64,000 nt of DNA, from the NCBI GenBank assembly GCA_021014325.1, contig CM037467.1, positions 1,116,001 to 1,180,000 of the forward strand, read 5' to 3'. A program made the translations under genes and the position numbers. Below, in pieces: positions 1 through 10,646 of this stretch; positions within the stretch are counted from its first letter, which is position 1, and the number at the start of each line of letters is the position of its first letter. This DNA is from Plazaster borealis (Eukaryota; Echinodermata; Asteroidea; Forcipulatida; Labidiasteridae). Under the pieces are notes generated by a model. That model was given only the letters and a program-made list of their open reading frames with translations, was not told the origin of the DNA and did no database searches.

Positions 1-847
1 GGAAATATTTGTCTGGAGGAATTACGACCTGGAGTCAATTTTGGAACCATTTAATGGCCGTGCAAACAAAGCTATTTGAGAGTCAATACATCCGCGCTGA
101 CGCACACTCAGTAGTGTGTCACATGCAAAACTTGAGTTGGTGACTAAGGATGGGGATTTCCCTCGGAAGTCCCGCGCCTATCAAAAACAGAATTGTTGGC
201 CTTATTAGTTTCACGATCAGTGAAAAAGCCGACATATTTTGTTCAGCCGCTGATAAAGACTGAGTCATTGCGGGGCAAAATATTAGTCAGTGTTTATCGT
301 TTTTATTTTATTGTTGAGACCCGTCCATGATCAAGTTTACCTTCGATGACTGGCTGTGTATGAGGTAAGTTACGTATGTATGTATTGAGTCTTTGAGCAG
401 GTATTATCAGCCACCGATCCATGATTCACCCAACGTGTTCACTTTGATCACATAAGCAGACTAACCAAACAGCTTGCGGTATAGTCCAATGTTGAACTAT
501 CAACCATGGGCCTAGCCCTCGCCTTGCTCACTTTGATTATCGAATGCGTATTTTTCGGACAGCAAACAGAAACCTCCATAGAACTTCGGCCTGCCTATTC
601 CCCATTGGTTGTTGGGTTACGGGGATTCTCTTTATCGGTCATTTTTTGAGTGACCGTTTTGATATCCGTGTAATAGTCATTTTTATGAAGAACACAATCA
701 TTTTCAAACGAACCATTAGATATGGACCATACTCAACTCATCCAAATAAACAACCAGGTCACTGCTTACAGCCATTGTACAAGTATACAGAAGAAGCCAT
801 CTGGAAACCGGTTCATCACACAGCAGTGGCTATTGACCCAAAGGTCA
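1..847. other. intergenic DNA, no gene seen
   Basis: No coding similarity is recognised. A consensus-like splice donor (TGAG then GTAAGT, donor at 365) could close a non-coding 5' exon of the Bcl-2 gene downstream, since that gene has a matching acceptor at 3411-3413, but nothing else supports it. Confidence 0.3.
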
Positions 848-1411
848 AGTAACTGCTGTACAATTCCTATGGGAATTCCGGGAGAGCTGGTCATGGGTTT
901 TTTTGTTTGTGAAAAAAAACCCGATGGTAACAAAAAAATTGGCATGCTATTTGGCTGTAGGTGTACGTAGTTGGGGAACTTGGAATTTTTTTTAGGTTTT
1001 TGAAGAAAAAATGGTGGAGACGTACTGGTCAACTTTTTAATTAAAAACGGACTCTCAATAAGTGACCGATGGCTTCATGGAGTGACAGGCAACAGGTGGA
1101 TAATCAGTGTCTTATAAGAAGAGTCTAATGAGCCATTTTACATCTAAATCTATTTCAAGAGCCGAAGTCCTTCTTATAATAGGGTTGTGCACAACTTCTC
1201 CTGCTTACTGCATGATGCCATCGCTCACTTATTGAGTGTCATTTTTTTTATTGAAAAGTCGGTACTCCGCCAATTTTTTTTATCTAAAAAATTCCAAGTT
1301 CCACGTTTTCACCTAGCCAAATAGCATGCCAATTGTCTTGTTACCATTGGTTTTTTTTTCTTCTAAACAAAAATCTCCCGGAATTCCCATAGGAATTATA
1401 CAGCAATTACT
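848..1411. mobile_element. foldback MITE with about 165-bp inverted arms
   Basis: The sequence from 848 to about 1028 returns in reverse complement at about 1252-1411, including the outer AATTCCTATGGGAATTCC block and the inner ATAGCATGCCAAT block. There is no coding capacity. The arms carry small indels, so it is not recent. No clear target-site duplication was identified. Confidence 0.7.
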
Positions 1412-2451
1412 CAGCATTGGTACTAATAAGGTAAAGTGGTATAAACTCTTGCTACAAAGAGATGTGGGCTCATCTTAAAATAAATTGTGCTTGAATTGAT
1501 TTATTTAGTCAAAAGGGTCTATTTTGGGCGATTTAAAAGTGATTTTGTTCTCAACAAAAGTGTATTACACGCTAAGATCTAACTGTTACTCAAGTGAGTC
1601 AATGATGGTGTCCGATTGTGAATTTGTTTGTGATGGTGTCACGCAGGTTTAAAATTACTCTTTTATTTGTGGGTCTTGCGTCTCAGCATGGGTAGGCCTA
1701 CATCGCTACATAGCCTATCTTTCTAAACATACGCACACTCTAAAAAGTTCCCCGTAATATGTCACCCCTTTTTGTATACGTAACGCCACATGAAGCCTAT
1801 TCTTTCCTTGCTCTAGCCATGGAGGTAGGTATCTAATCCTACCTCCATGCTCCAGCTAGCCTAGATGGTTTTTACAAAAATAACAGGTAAGCTAATGCAT
1901 AATTTGATCGTTATTTTTTACCATCGTTTGTTTTGTTGGTCTAAGAATAATGTGAGCATAATCGTCAATCGGAAACACATTATTTTGAAATAAAGAAAGC
2001 GAATTTTTGATATCGATTGACGTGACCCTGGCGACCCAGAAAAGAGTGATGGTGGTGGCTGGCCTGGCAAGTGGCATGCACCATCGACAGCTGGGCGCTG
2101 CGGCACTCCGAAAATAAGAACCACAGAGACACACAAAAATGTCCTGTGAAGGCAACAGAGTTAAGCGCCCTCTCTCGTTTACTTTCTTGCGCTCTATCAC
2201 CAACACAACAACAATGTCGGCAGCATGGAGGAATAAATGCAGATCTCAGACTCAGAGTGCAAGACAAGGATTTTTTGGAAGTTGTAGGCGCGAGGGACGA
2301 TCGTGTCTGTAAGTTTTCTTGTTGTAAAGGACGATCATCATTTCTCCCCGGATTTTGGGTTTTTTTTTACTGGTTAATTTTGATATTCTTTTGGCTAAAA
2401 AAAAGGAGGAAATAAATCCTCGTCCAGCATGTCCAGGCATCCAGGTTAACA
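1412..2451. other. intergenic DNA with a small hairpin
   Basis: No gene is recognised. A short perfect stem, CATGGAGGTAGG against CCTACCTCCATG with an 8-base loop, lies at about 1819-1850. Confidence 0.4.
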
Positions 2452-2549
2452 CCACCTTGTTGAGCTGTAAATTGGCTCTCTTTTATCATCGGTCTCATAA
2501 CTTATGAGATTATGAGGCCGATGAGAGCCATTACAGCTCAACAAGGTGG
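2452..2549. repeat. imperfect palindrome, about 98 bp
   Basis: The left arm CCACCTTGTTGAGCTGTAA is matched by TTACAGCTCAACAAGGTGG on the right. The inner segments (ATCGGTCTCATAA and TTATGAGGCCGAT) also pair. It is probably a small non-autonomous foldback element. Confidence 0.6.
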
Positions 2550-2592
2550 GCTAGTACCACCGATGCAAACTTGGTTTTGTCTAGCCCTGGGC

Positions 2593-2830
2593 TGGGCTCA
2601 ATTCATAAAGCTGTTTAGCAGAAAATTCTGCTCAGCAAATTTCTTTGCTAAGCATAAAATGAGTGGGGTACCAGTCACTAGCAATGGTAACTGTATAAAA
2701 AAAAAGTCTAAGGTGTTTTTGGCTGGTAACCCACCTATTTTTCTTTACTTAAGCAAGAGTTTTCTGTGCTTAGCAAGTTTTTTGTGCCTCTAAATACATT
2801 ACAAGTTACACGCTTTATGAAATTGGGCCA
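2593..2830. mobile_element. MITE, family with GGGCCCAATTTCATAAAG ends
   Basis: The terminal inverted repeats are GGGCTCAATTCATAAAG on the left and CTTTATGAAATTGGGCC on the right. Inside are TTAGCAGAAAATTCTGCT and TAACCACTCA-type blocks shared with the copies at 12.7, 26.9, 40.1, 46.4 and 49.4 kb. No ORF. Confidence 0.7.
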
Positions 2831-3413
2831 TCTGGTAGCGGTAGGACTCGGGGGGGGGGGGGGGTGGGGGGGGGCGGGGGCTTCCAGATCCTTTCTTCTT
2901 CTTCCCTGCAAGTGCTGCTTCATTAGTGAAGATTACCGCACTGCAGTTGAGTGCACGCGTGCTTGAAACCATATGAGCCGCAACCTTAATCAGGTACAAT
3001 ATTGGTGCAAGTATAAGTAAAAACTGACCAGCCAAATTACCATTCTAATAATGGAGCCCTCAGTTCAGTGCATTCTTGAAAGCATGGAGGGAGGGTGAGA
3101 GAGCAGGGTCCGTCTCCACTAGTGACTACTAAATAGAGAGTGCGTATGACTGTCTGTCATGTCTGTAATGGTAATATCTCTCTGTCTGTAGTATACTGTA
3201 GTTTAGAAAGTGGTGCTGTGCTGACATTCATGAGGTTATTGCTTCTAAACCTGAATCCGAATTGTTGGCACGCGGCAAAGCATCCTATGGGAAACACCAC
3301 ACCAACTTTTTGTAATCCTGTGAACATTTGATTTTCAATTTAACCACTGCTACGCACGTACCCTTTTGGATTAATTTACATATTTTATGCCCCTTTTTTT
3401 ATTATGTTTTCAG
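2831..3413. other. upstream of Bcl-2 coding exon; poly-G tract
   Basis: It contains an interrupted poly-G tract at about 2850-2880 and otherwise unremarkable DNA. It ends at a good acceptor (pyrimidine-rich, TTTTCAG, 3407-3413), so most of it is likely intron or promoter-proximal sequence of the Bcl-2 gene. Confidence 0.4.
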
Positions 3414-3513
3414 ACTCTATTCTAAATTAGACTGAACCTGACTGAAGAAGCTTCCTTACCAACCCAATTCAAGACCTGAGCAGTTAGTAGACTGAGAACA
3501 GAAGACCACAAAA

Positions 3514-5506
3514 ATGCCAGGTGTTACCACAGCCAGTGTTGTAGTTGATTTCCTCCACTATAAATCACACAGTAAAGGGTTGGAGTTTCCATTTATAGAG
3601 GGCCCACATGGCCACCTAAGTAGCAACCCCATGATTCAAGAAGCTTTGAGGGAAAAGACATCGGAAGTTGAGAACCAGTATCAGTTGAGAACCAATGGAT
3701 TGGGTATGATGGATATCCTTCACGTTACACCGAGCACTGCATTCAGCTCATTCCACAGGTTTGTCAGATTCTATTCCTATACACCAATCCTTCACCGATC
3801 TTGAAGTCTTGGTGGCAGCAGACACGCCTCAATTACTGCGGTGGTACCTTCGTGGTACTGCGCTGCCTAGCGACGGGTTTAAGGGCTGGGCTACACTAGT
3901 TAATTATATAGATGGTTATATGTAAGTATCGGTTGTTTATAAATAATAGTTACATAGGTGGCAAGGTCGTACCACCGCAGTTCCACCGCAGCGTGTCTGC
4001 TGCCACCAAGAGTTCAAGATCGGTGAAGGATTGGTGTATAGGGACCTCCTACATTTTAGCGATCTGAGTTTCAAAAATTTTGACGTACTTTTATTGACTT
4101 CTAATCAACGGGGGAACTTCAGATGAAATAATTTCGCAGAATGCTTACTGCCATTGCCATCTTTGTATCAATCAGGATTGTCGCACAATTTGTTTTCAGG
4201 GCCATTACCAAAGTATGACCTTACCTTTAAAGGGAGGGTATACCTTTGGTAATTACTCCACAAAATAATTACCATAAAAACTTACTTTGCAAAGAGCACT
4301 GGAGAGCTGATTATTATAAAACATTGTTAGGAACCACGCCCTTTTATGAAGTAATGTAGTTTTAGAGAAAGAGGTCATTTTTCACCCCAAAATTTTAATC
4401 TGAGAAAGGCTTCAGACAATTCTATGCAACAAGGGTGTATTTTCTTGCAACTTTGATGACCAATTGAGCCTAAATTTTCACAGGTTGGTTATGTTATGCA
4501 TATGTTGGGATACACCAAGTGAGGATACTGGTCTTTGACAATTACCAAAAGTATACCCTGCCATTAATAAAGGGGTTTCAAGATTAAAGCAACTCATTGT
4601 CTTCTCTTTGATAATACCAGTCCTATAATTAATTACTTTGGGTTTTGTAATTTTTTCACCATCACTACAGAGTCGTCAATGAAATCTTTTACGACTCATT
4701 CAGAGGTAACGTGATTCACAACGGTATGCAGCCCTCGTGGGGTCGGATCAGCTCGTTACTGGCCTTCAGCAGCGCACTCGTCATCCACTGCATTCAGAAT
4801 GAAATGCCGCAGTTAGTGCAGCAGATTGCTCACTGGACAATTAGCTACATAGATACTTACTTGCTGGGATGGATCAACAGCCATGGGGGTTGGGTAAGTT
4901 TGCTGGTGACTTCTCTATATTCAGACACCCCTATGTTTCGATTGACAACCCAATGTTCTGAAAACCGCTCGGGTTTAGGGTCAGGGTTAGGGTCAAGGTT
5001 AGGGTTAGGGTCAGGGTCAGATTTAAGGTCATGGTTAGGGTTAGGGTCAGGTTTAGGGTTAGGGATAGGGTCAGGGTTAGGGTAAGGGTTAAGATGAAGA
5101 AAATACACTAGGGGTGTCGGAACATAGGGGTACCTATCCATTATGGGAGTCAAAGGAATCGATTCCCAAAATGGCGGAAATGGTTGATGTGCATTTTACA
5201 GAGGTGCGTTCCACGCCTGCAAAGGGGTCAATTGGGTTTATTGCTCAGTTGAAAGAGCACCATCAGGTAAAAACCTGGAGTTCGCTGGTTCAAGTCCCAT
5301 TCTTACTAGACAATTTTTCTTTGTTTACCCCTAAATTTCTTTCTGAAACTAAAAGCTTGTTCTATTGTATTTCCTCACACTCACAGATGGGAATTATTCC
5401 CCAAGCTTCCCCCTTGGAGAGGTTGGCTTGTTGGAAGAACTTTCTAGGCGTGGCGGCCCTCGCTGGGATGACTGCACTGGTGGTGCTACGTGTGCAATCA
5501 AGATGA
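3514..5506 (+). CDS. Bcl-2 family apoptosis regulator (Bcl-xL/Bcl-w-like), three coding exons
   Basis: Coding exons are 3514-3758, 4671-4893 and 5387-5506; all junctions are GT-AG and keep frame, giving 195 aa. The start has A at -3 and an in-frame TGA just upstream (3493-3495). Residues 8-24 form a BH4-like helix (VVVDFLHYK). Residues 45-51 hold a BH3-like core in which the usual Gly-Asp before Glu is Thr-Ser. A LHVTPSTAF block follows. BH1 is around 88-116 (WGRI at 105-108), with several extra residues before the Trp. BH2 is at 149-156 (WINSHGGW). Residues 175-190 are a hydrophobic tail for outer mitochondrial or ER membrane insertion. The intron directly after the BH2 Gly-Gly-Trp is the classical Bcl-2 family position. 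BH4 plus the Bcl-w-like length argue for an anti-apoptotic member. The 5' non-coding exon is unknown; an acceptor at 3411-3413 suggests 5' UTR from 3414. Confidence 0.93.
3776..4042. mobile_element. MITE with about 50-bp near-perfect TIRs, in Bcl-2 intron 1
   Basis: The ends CCTATACACCAATCC and GGATTGGTGTATAGG begin terminal inverted repeats that extend about 50 bp (through GGTGGCAGCAGACACGC) with only one or two mismatches. The centre is AT-rich and non-coding. It begins only 17 bases after exon 1 of the Bcl-2 gene. Confidence 0.8.
4225..4572. mobile_element. TTAAAGG-family MITE in Bcl-2 intron 1
   Basis: The left end TTTAAAGGGAGGGTATACC is mirrored by a right end reading TACCAAAAGTATACCCTG. 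Internal landmarks (TAAAACATTGT, GACCAATTGAGC, CATATGTTGGGATACACC) recur in copies at 20.7, 25.1, 51.3 and 51.7 kb. No coding capacity. Confidence 0.75.
4971..5091. repeat. degenerate TTAGGG-type array in Bcl-2 intron 2
   Basis: About 20 imperfect six-base units of the GGGTTA/GGGTCA kind lie in a 120-bp block. Inverted flanks (GACACCCCT near 4924 and AGGGGTGTC near 5110) suggest the array is the core of a small mobile element, not a telomere scar. Confidence 0.8.
5229..5313 (+). repeat. tRNA-derived SINE relic in Bcl-2 intron 2
   Basis: An A-box-like TTGCTCAGTTGAAAGAGCA is followed at tRNA spacing by a B-box GGTTCAAGTCC, but the acceptor and T-stem pairing are poor. The tail (ACTAGA) matches the SINE heads at 8.5, 26.1 and 41.6 kb. 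It is therefore a SINE fragment, not a functional tRNA gene. Confidence 0.5.
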
Positions 5507-5639
5507 CCTGATCCTCTCAACTTCATGGAGAATGTGTGCGATGTAGATAATCACTTGTAAAAATGTACATGAGTCAGGATACTATACAAAGTGAAAAGCT
5601 GTTCCTGATATTAAGGCTATGTCTGAAACATGGGGCTAC

Positions 5640-5830
5640 GTCTATAGACCTTTATCATGGTGGGACCATCTTGATTTTCTCCCATTCAAATCAATGTAAC
5701 CAAACCGAGGCTGGAAGGAGAAACAGTCTGGTTCCTTTTTGTACAACGAAAGTTATTATTCATTGCTGGTATTGGATACAAGGAACATGACCAATATAAT
5801 GGCAGCATGATAAAGGTCTGTAGCTATGAC
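5640..5830. mobile_element. small foldback element
   Basis: TATAGACCTTTATCATG at about 5643-5660 is mirrored by CATGATAAAGGTCTGTAG at about 5807-5825. The intervening sequence is non-coding. It lies just downstream of the Bcl-2 stop and may be inside its 3' UTR. Confidence 0.5.
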
Positions 5831-5911
5831 TGTTGCCATCTAGGCATTTTATGGACTTGACGATCGAGCTGCAGCCACAACGGCTCATTCGCGTAGTTCT
5901 AAGAGCTTGCA

Positions 5912-6858
5912 TTGATATCATTATGTGGTGAATGCATCTTCATAGTACACAGTCAACCCTCCTACTATCTGACCATTCAATATCATCTTCTGTGGTGTTG
6001 TATGATATACTATACCAGCCTGCAATTTGATTTAATGTGGTGAACGCATCTACATGAACACTGTACACGGTCAACCCTCCTACTATCTGACCATTCAATA
6101 TCATCCTCTGTGGTGTTGAATGATAGATAAACTATGCCAGCCTGAAATTTGATATCACGTATTGAATGCATCTACACAGTATACGGTCAACCCTCCTACT
6201 ATATGACCATTCAATATCATCCTCTGTGGTGTTGAATGATAATCTATACCAGTCTGAAATTTGATATCATGCATTGAATGCATCTACACAGTACACGGTC
6301 AACCCTCCTACTATCTGACCATTCAATATCATCCTCTGTGGTGATGAATGATAAACTATACCAGTCTGAAATTTGATATCATGTATTGAATGCATCTACA
6401 CAGTACACGGTCAACCCTCCTACTATCTGACCATTCAATATCATCCTCTGTGGTGATGAATGATAATCTATACCAGTCTGAAATTTGATATCATGCATTG
6501 AATGCATCTACACAGTACACGGTCAACCCTCCTACTATCTGACCATTCAATATCATCCTCTGTGGTGTTGAATGATAAACTATACCAGTCTGAAATTTGA
6601 TATCATGTATTGAATGCATCTACACAGTACACGGTCAACCCTCCTACTATCTGACCATTCAATATCATCCTCTGTGGTGATGAATGATAATCTATACCAG
6701 TCTGAAATTTGATATCATGCATTGAATGCATCTACACAGTACACGGTCAACCCTCCTACTATCTGACCATTCAATATCATCCTCTGTGGTGTTGAATGAT
6801 AAACTATACCAGTCTGAAATTTGATATCATATACATTGTATTGAATGCATCTACAAAG
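5912..6858. repeat. tandem array, 112-bp unit, 8 copies, with 224-bp dimer order
   Basis: The landmark TCAACCCTCCTACTAT occurs at 5953, 6071, 6187, 6299, 6411, 6523, 6635 and 6747: spacings of 118, 116 and then exactly 112 five times. In the regular part two variants alternate: AATCTATACC with ATGCATTG, and AAACTATACC with ATGTATTG. The first two units are more diverged. Confidence 0.95.
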
Positions 6859-7897
6859 TACACACATGTGCACTCTTAGCCCTGCACAAAGTTTTTCTAC
6901 CATATACAACTCCTGCCGTTGAATGTGGTTTCTAAAGTGGGTCAACTCTCCAAAAAATAATCGCTGATGGTAGTCCTTCATGTATGTACATAGTAATGAT
7001 TTCCTTTTTCTAAATACATTTATAGTTTAATACTGACTCGCTCATTGCATCTCAAGCTATGGTTTTCAGTGTTGAGAAACTCTTGCCGTTAATTAAATTT
7101 TCTTGCCATACCCAAGTTTTATACTGCTTTATTTTATTTTATTGGATTGTCGAAATTGTGCAAGCAGATGCAAAGAAGCAACTTGTGTGTGTCTTTGATG
7201 AAATAGTTGTTGCGATATAAACAGTTTTTGTCTCAAGCATTGCTTTATTTTCAGTTGAAGTTTGTGCACTGTTTTTTTCTGATGAGAAATAAAACAATAA
7301 GTGGAATCATGAATGTAGATTTTAAATAGAAGTTATTATCATAAATCTGTTGTTTGTTAAATCAAGAATTTTAATATTTATTTTTAATGTGAGCCACACC
7401 CTTTCCCATGACAGTTTTTAAGTCCTATCATGAACCCAGCGTGTGATGGCCAAGCAGTTAGAGTTGTGTTCCGTCCCAACTTCAGAATAATCCCAACCGG
7501 TCACACCGGTCAGAACTTGAGTGTTACAGTTGGGACAGTTTCACCAGGGGACTGGGCCCAATAGTACTCCACACTAATGCTACAAATAGAAGCTCAGTAT
7601 CCCGGATCTCGGGCAATGTGTCAAAATTCACTAACGTAAGCGCACGTACATGTTCAAGCTTTATGTTTACTCACATGTGACTGTACTACTGCAGTCAGGT
7701 AGGCGCACCGATGCAGTGATCACTGAGGAGTTAGCTAGGTGGTGGAATGTTTGTCTCACCTTCGGGTATTTTGAGCAAAAGTGACGTCGTTAGTGCAGAG
7801 TGCTTTTTCATGGAACTGTTTGTTATTTACCACTGTGTCTTAAGCTCAGAATTGTGTGGTAAACAGCGCCGTGAAATAGTCCCCTTCTGGCCGTGTG
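6859..7897. other. intergenic or 3' UTR DNA
   Basis: No gene is recognised. An AATAAA at about 7290 could be a polyadenylation signal for the Bcl-2 gene if its 3' UTR runs through the tandem array; this is unproven. Confidence 0.3.
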
Positions 7898-7992
7898 TTG
7901 TGGGGGAGCGGTCCAGAACATTGAACTCAAGTTCTGATGGCTGAGTTCACACCTCTGGCCGAGTCATCAGTGGGTATGAATCCCGGTAATGA
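7898..7992 (+). repeat. tRNA-Leu-like SINE head
   Basis: The segment has a GGGGGAGCGGTCCAGAAC D-arm region, an anticodon-like ACTCAAGT, a long variable region and GTATGAATCCCGG resembling a B box. The layout is that of a type II tRNA, but the B box and stems are degenerate, so it is most likely a SINE or tRNA pseudogene. Confidence 0.4.
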
Positions 7993-8385
7993 CATTTTCA
8001 GGGATGATAAATCTCAAAGTTTTATCTGAAATCAGACTTTTCATGTCTGTTAGGGGACAAAAATAGCTGTTATGTTCTTCAAGTTTACCAGAATTCCTGC
8101 TCTTTGATCTACTTCTCTACACTGAGGATAATGTTCCCAGAAGCTCTAAAAGGTGGAAATCCCATCATTTCAACAAACCGCCTCATATTTGGTTCCTTGT
8201 TTCAGACCTTTTTTGTCAGCTCACCCCAGTTTTGTTCTCGGGTAAGAGGCTTAACTATAATTGAGTTGAGATGGTTTCAGGAATGCTAAAGGCCCAATGA
8301 ATAGGGGTAGTAGTAGTGTACAGCCGTTGATACAATGTTTAAAAGGCTTTCAGAACTGAGACCCACAATATTCCGTCTCCAACCC

Positions 8386-8530
8386 CCCCCCCCCCAAAAA
8401 AAAAAAAGCTTAAAAAAAATAAAACAAATTAATAAAGCAGAATAAAAAAGAAAAAAGCTAAACAAAATTATTTAAATTTAATAAAGGAGAACAAATTAAC
8501 AAGATAATATTTTGGGTTGAACAAATACAA
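8386..8530. repeat. poly-C/poly-A low-complexity tract
   Basis: A run of C followed by A-rich DNA. It adjoins the 3' side of the minus-strand SINE next door and may be that element's tail. Confidence 0.6.
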
Positions 8531-8790
8531 ATTGACTAGAGCGGGATTTGAACCAACGACCTCCGGTTTAACATGCCGGTGTGGCAGGAAATTCTGTCCC
8601 CCGGTGATCTTGTCACCCCATCCCATACGGCGAACTGTGCACAAACTTCTTCTGATAGCGCCCTCTTTTGAAAGATCCTCCTTCAACCCATGTTATTTCC
8701 CATTTTGGGGGACAGAATCTCCGATCCGCCGGGGGACAGATTTCCCTATGACACCCGGGGCGCGCTCTACCAACTGAGCTACCTAGCCCT
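8531..8790 (-). repeat. tRNA-derived SINE split by a nested element
   Basis: Read on the minus strand, the tRNA-like head (AGGGCTAGGTAGCTCAGT, then GGTTCAAATCCCGCTCTAGT) is in two pieces, 8756-8790 and 8531-8579. Joined, they resemble the intact SINE heads at 26064-26140 and 41639-41713. The break is caused by the inserted element described separately. Confidence 0.7.
8580..8755. mobile_element. nested MITE inside the SINE
   Basis: The 176-bp insert has imperfect terminal inverted repeats. The left arm contains GGAAATTCTGTCCCCCGG and the right, read in reverse complement, GGGAAATCTGTCCCCCGG. A third GGGGGACAGA block lies just inside the right end. No ORF is present. Confidence 0.7.
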
Positions 8791-9030
8791 ATGTTGGCGG
8801 TCTCCCAAATATTTTGTGACATAAATCATACAGAGATTAAGTGCACTTTTGTAGAATACATTGTTTGGGTTTCTAACAAGGTTGATATCATAATTTTAAA
8901 TGTCAATCGAGACGTTTTATCCGTGAAATTATTTGTGCCAAGTCCTCAGCTCCCCACCGGTAAGCCTACCTCTCTTCAGGGATTTTAGGAGTTTGAAGAA
9001 CAATGAACGTTGAGGGCAGGCTTCAAGCTA

Positions 9031-9219
9031 TGGGCGGGGCTTCGCGGGGCGGAGAGGACGGCGGCTGCTGGATTATTTATGGTGGCACACCACACCGTGC
9101 ATGCATGCATTACACGTCGCTAGAAAAAACCCGAAGTTGTCGTCGTGGCTAACTCGACTCGTAAGATTTATTTTACCAAACTACAGCAGGGATCAGCAGC
9201 GGTCAAGATAAAACATTAA
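9031..9219 (+). promoter_or_regulatory. putative IP6K promoter and 5' non-coding exon
   Basis: A GC-box-like cluster (GGGCGGGGC and GGGGCGGAG, 9032-9053) is the most GC-rich DNA near the kinase gene. A strong donor GTAAGT at 9220 follows, and a matching acceptor lies at 10571-10574 before the first coding exon. The transcription start is not resolvable by eye. Confidence 0.4.
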
Positions 9220-10574
9220 GTAAGTAGTACGCAGTATTTACATGGATGCAGATAAGCTTAACAATCAATCAAAAACTGTTTTAACTATGGTTGTTTTCAT
9301 TTATAAACAATGATTTATGGTGGTCTTACTCTTAGTTATTCCTCCATGATTAAACAATGATTAGTCATCGTGTATTTAGGAAACAAATAAACAATGAATA
9401 ATGGAGGTAAAGACCTCCAAAAAGTGGGTCCTTTCTCTATGGACAAATCAATCCGCACATTTCTTGTGGTTAATTACCTTAGTTCAAGCATAATCAGTGA
9501 ATCAAGGATTGAAATGTTTCTGGCCCTCGTATTGGGACTCGTAAGTCGTATGATCAAATAATTATTCGGTGGTCTGGGATGGAAGGGGCGGGGCCAGGGG
9601 GGTAGATGGGGCTCTTTGTCTTCGTCTTGACCTGGCTGACAATCTCCAGTATCTGATTTGGGAATTTTTGAGGACAATGAATTAAACAACTAAATCTTAA
9701 ATGGCATATGTGAAATTAATTTGTAATAAAAAAGAAACAACTAAAATGCAAGTACCACCATGCCATCGGAGGTAGAAATCAAATAGACTAGCTTCTACTC
9801 TAGGCCTACTAGCTACCAGTACCACTACTACCACTGGCAGTCAGCAGGGTCAGGTACATGTACTGTACGGTAGGTCGGAAACGGGTCATCCGAGTGTACC
9901 TAACCTCGCTTAAGACTAGCTAGCTAGAGTAAGTAAGACCGATAGGGTACATTTGCAGTCTAGAGGACCCCGAGTACAGACAGTGCACATTGACAACTCG
10001 TATTGGAAGATTTTTTTTCACACACACCAACCTGTACACACACCAACATGTAGTGTAAATTGTACATTTATGAACAAACTAAATCATAACATTAATCATA
10101 CATGAAGTAAGTTCTGGTACACAGACTAGTAAGCATAGACTAGTATTGCTAATTAGCGAAAATTGGAAGTACTCATGGTGGGTTTAAACGAGAGTTGTAT
10201 TATTGTGATTTTTTTTTTCATAGGTTTCTCTCTCGTTGAAGTAGCGATTTGTCCTTGGATAGGTTGTTATGAATCGTTCAATACTTACGCTAATAAGACC
10301 ATTTCCTTTCCCGCTTGTTTGGACGAGCAATGGGTGTACCCGGCATTAATGCTTATAATATTGCAAACCTTTTTTTGTGTCATCTGTGGTTTTATTACCC
10401 AAAAAATATAATGATAACAACAACAAATAAAAAATGGAAGGTAGTACGTAGACAGATCTATAGAATTGTAAATGAAGTTCTAACATACAACAAGTAACTC
10501 TTAAATTCACATTTCTTTGGCCATGAAGTACACAACAACAGAATCTCTACCTGACCCTGTATTTGTTTGCGCAG
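9220..10574 (+). other. probable IP6K 5' UTR intron
   Basis: It is bounded by GTAAGT at 9220 and GCAG at 10571-10574. No coding sequence is recognised inside; the short ORF at 10163-10411 (hydrophobic, Cys-rich) has no supporting features. Confidence 0.35.
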
Positions 10575-10646
10575 ACAACGGACCCCAACCAGTCGGAGAC
10601 CAGCAACCATTTCAATCGAGGATGCACCCTGACATAGGAGGTGCAG

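Noticed and set aside
1818..1850. microRNA precursor hairpin
   Set aside because: The stem is only 12 bp, too short for a pre-miRNA.
4711..5085. Gly/Leu/Ser-rich C-terminal extension of the Bcl-2 exon
   Set aside because: It is read-through of the GTAAGT donor into the TTAGGG-type repeat; the spliced exon 3 gives a proper membrane anchor.
4971..5091. True telomere or chromosome-end fusion scar
   Set aside because: Units are degenerate, the block is only 120 bp, lies inside an intron, and has inverted flanks typical of a dispersed repeat.
5912..6858. CRISPR-like repeat array
   Set aside because: Units are contiguous 112-bp tandem copies with no variable spacers, in a eukaryotic genome.
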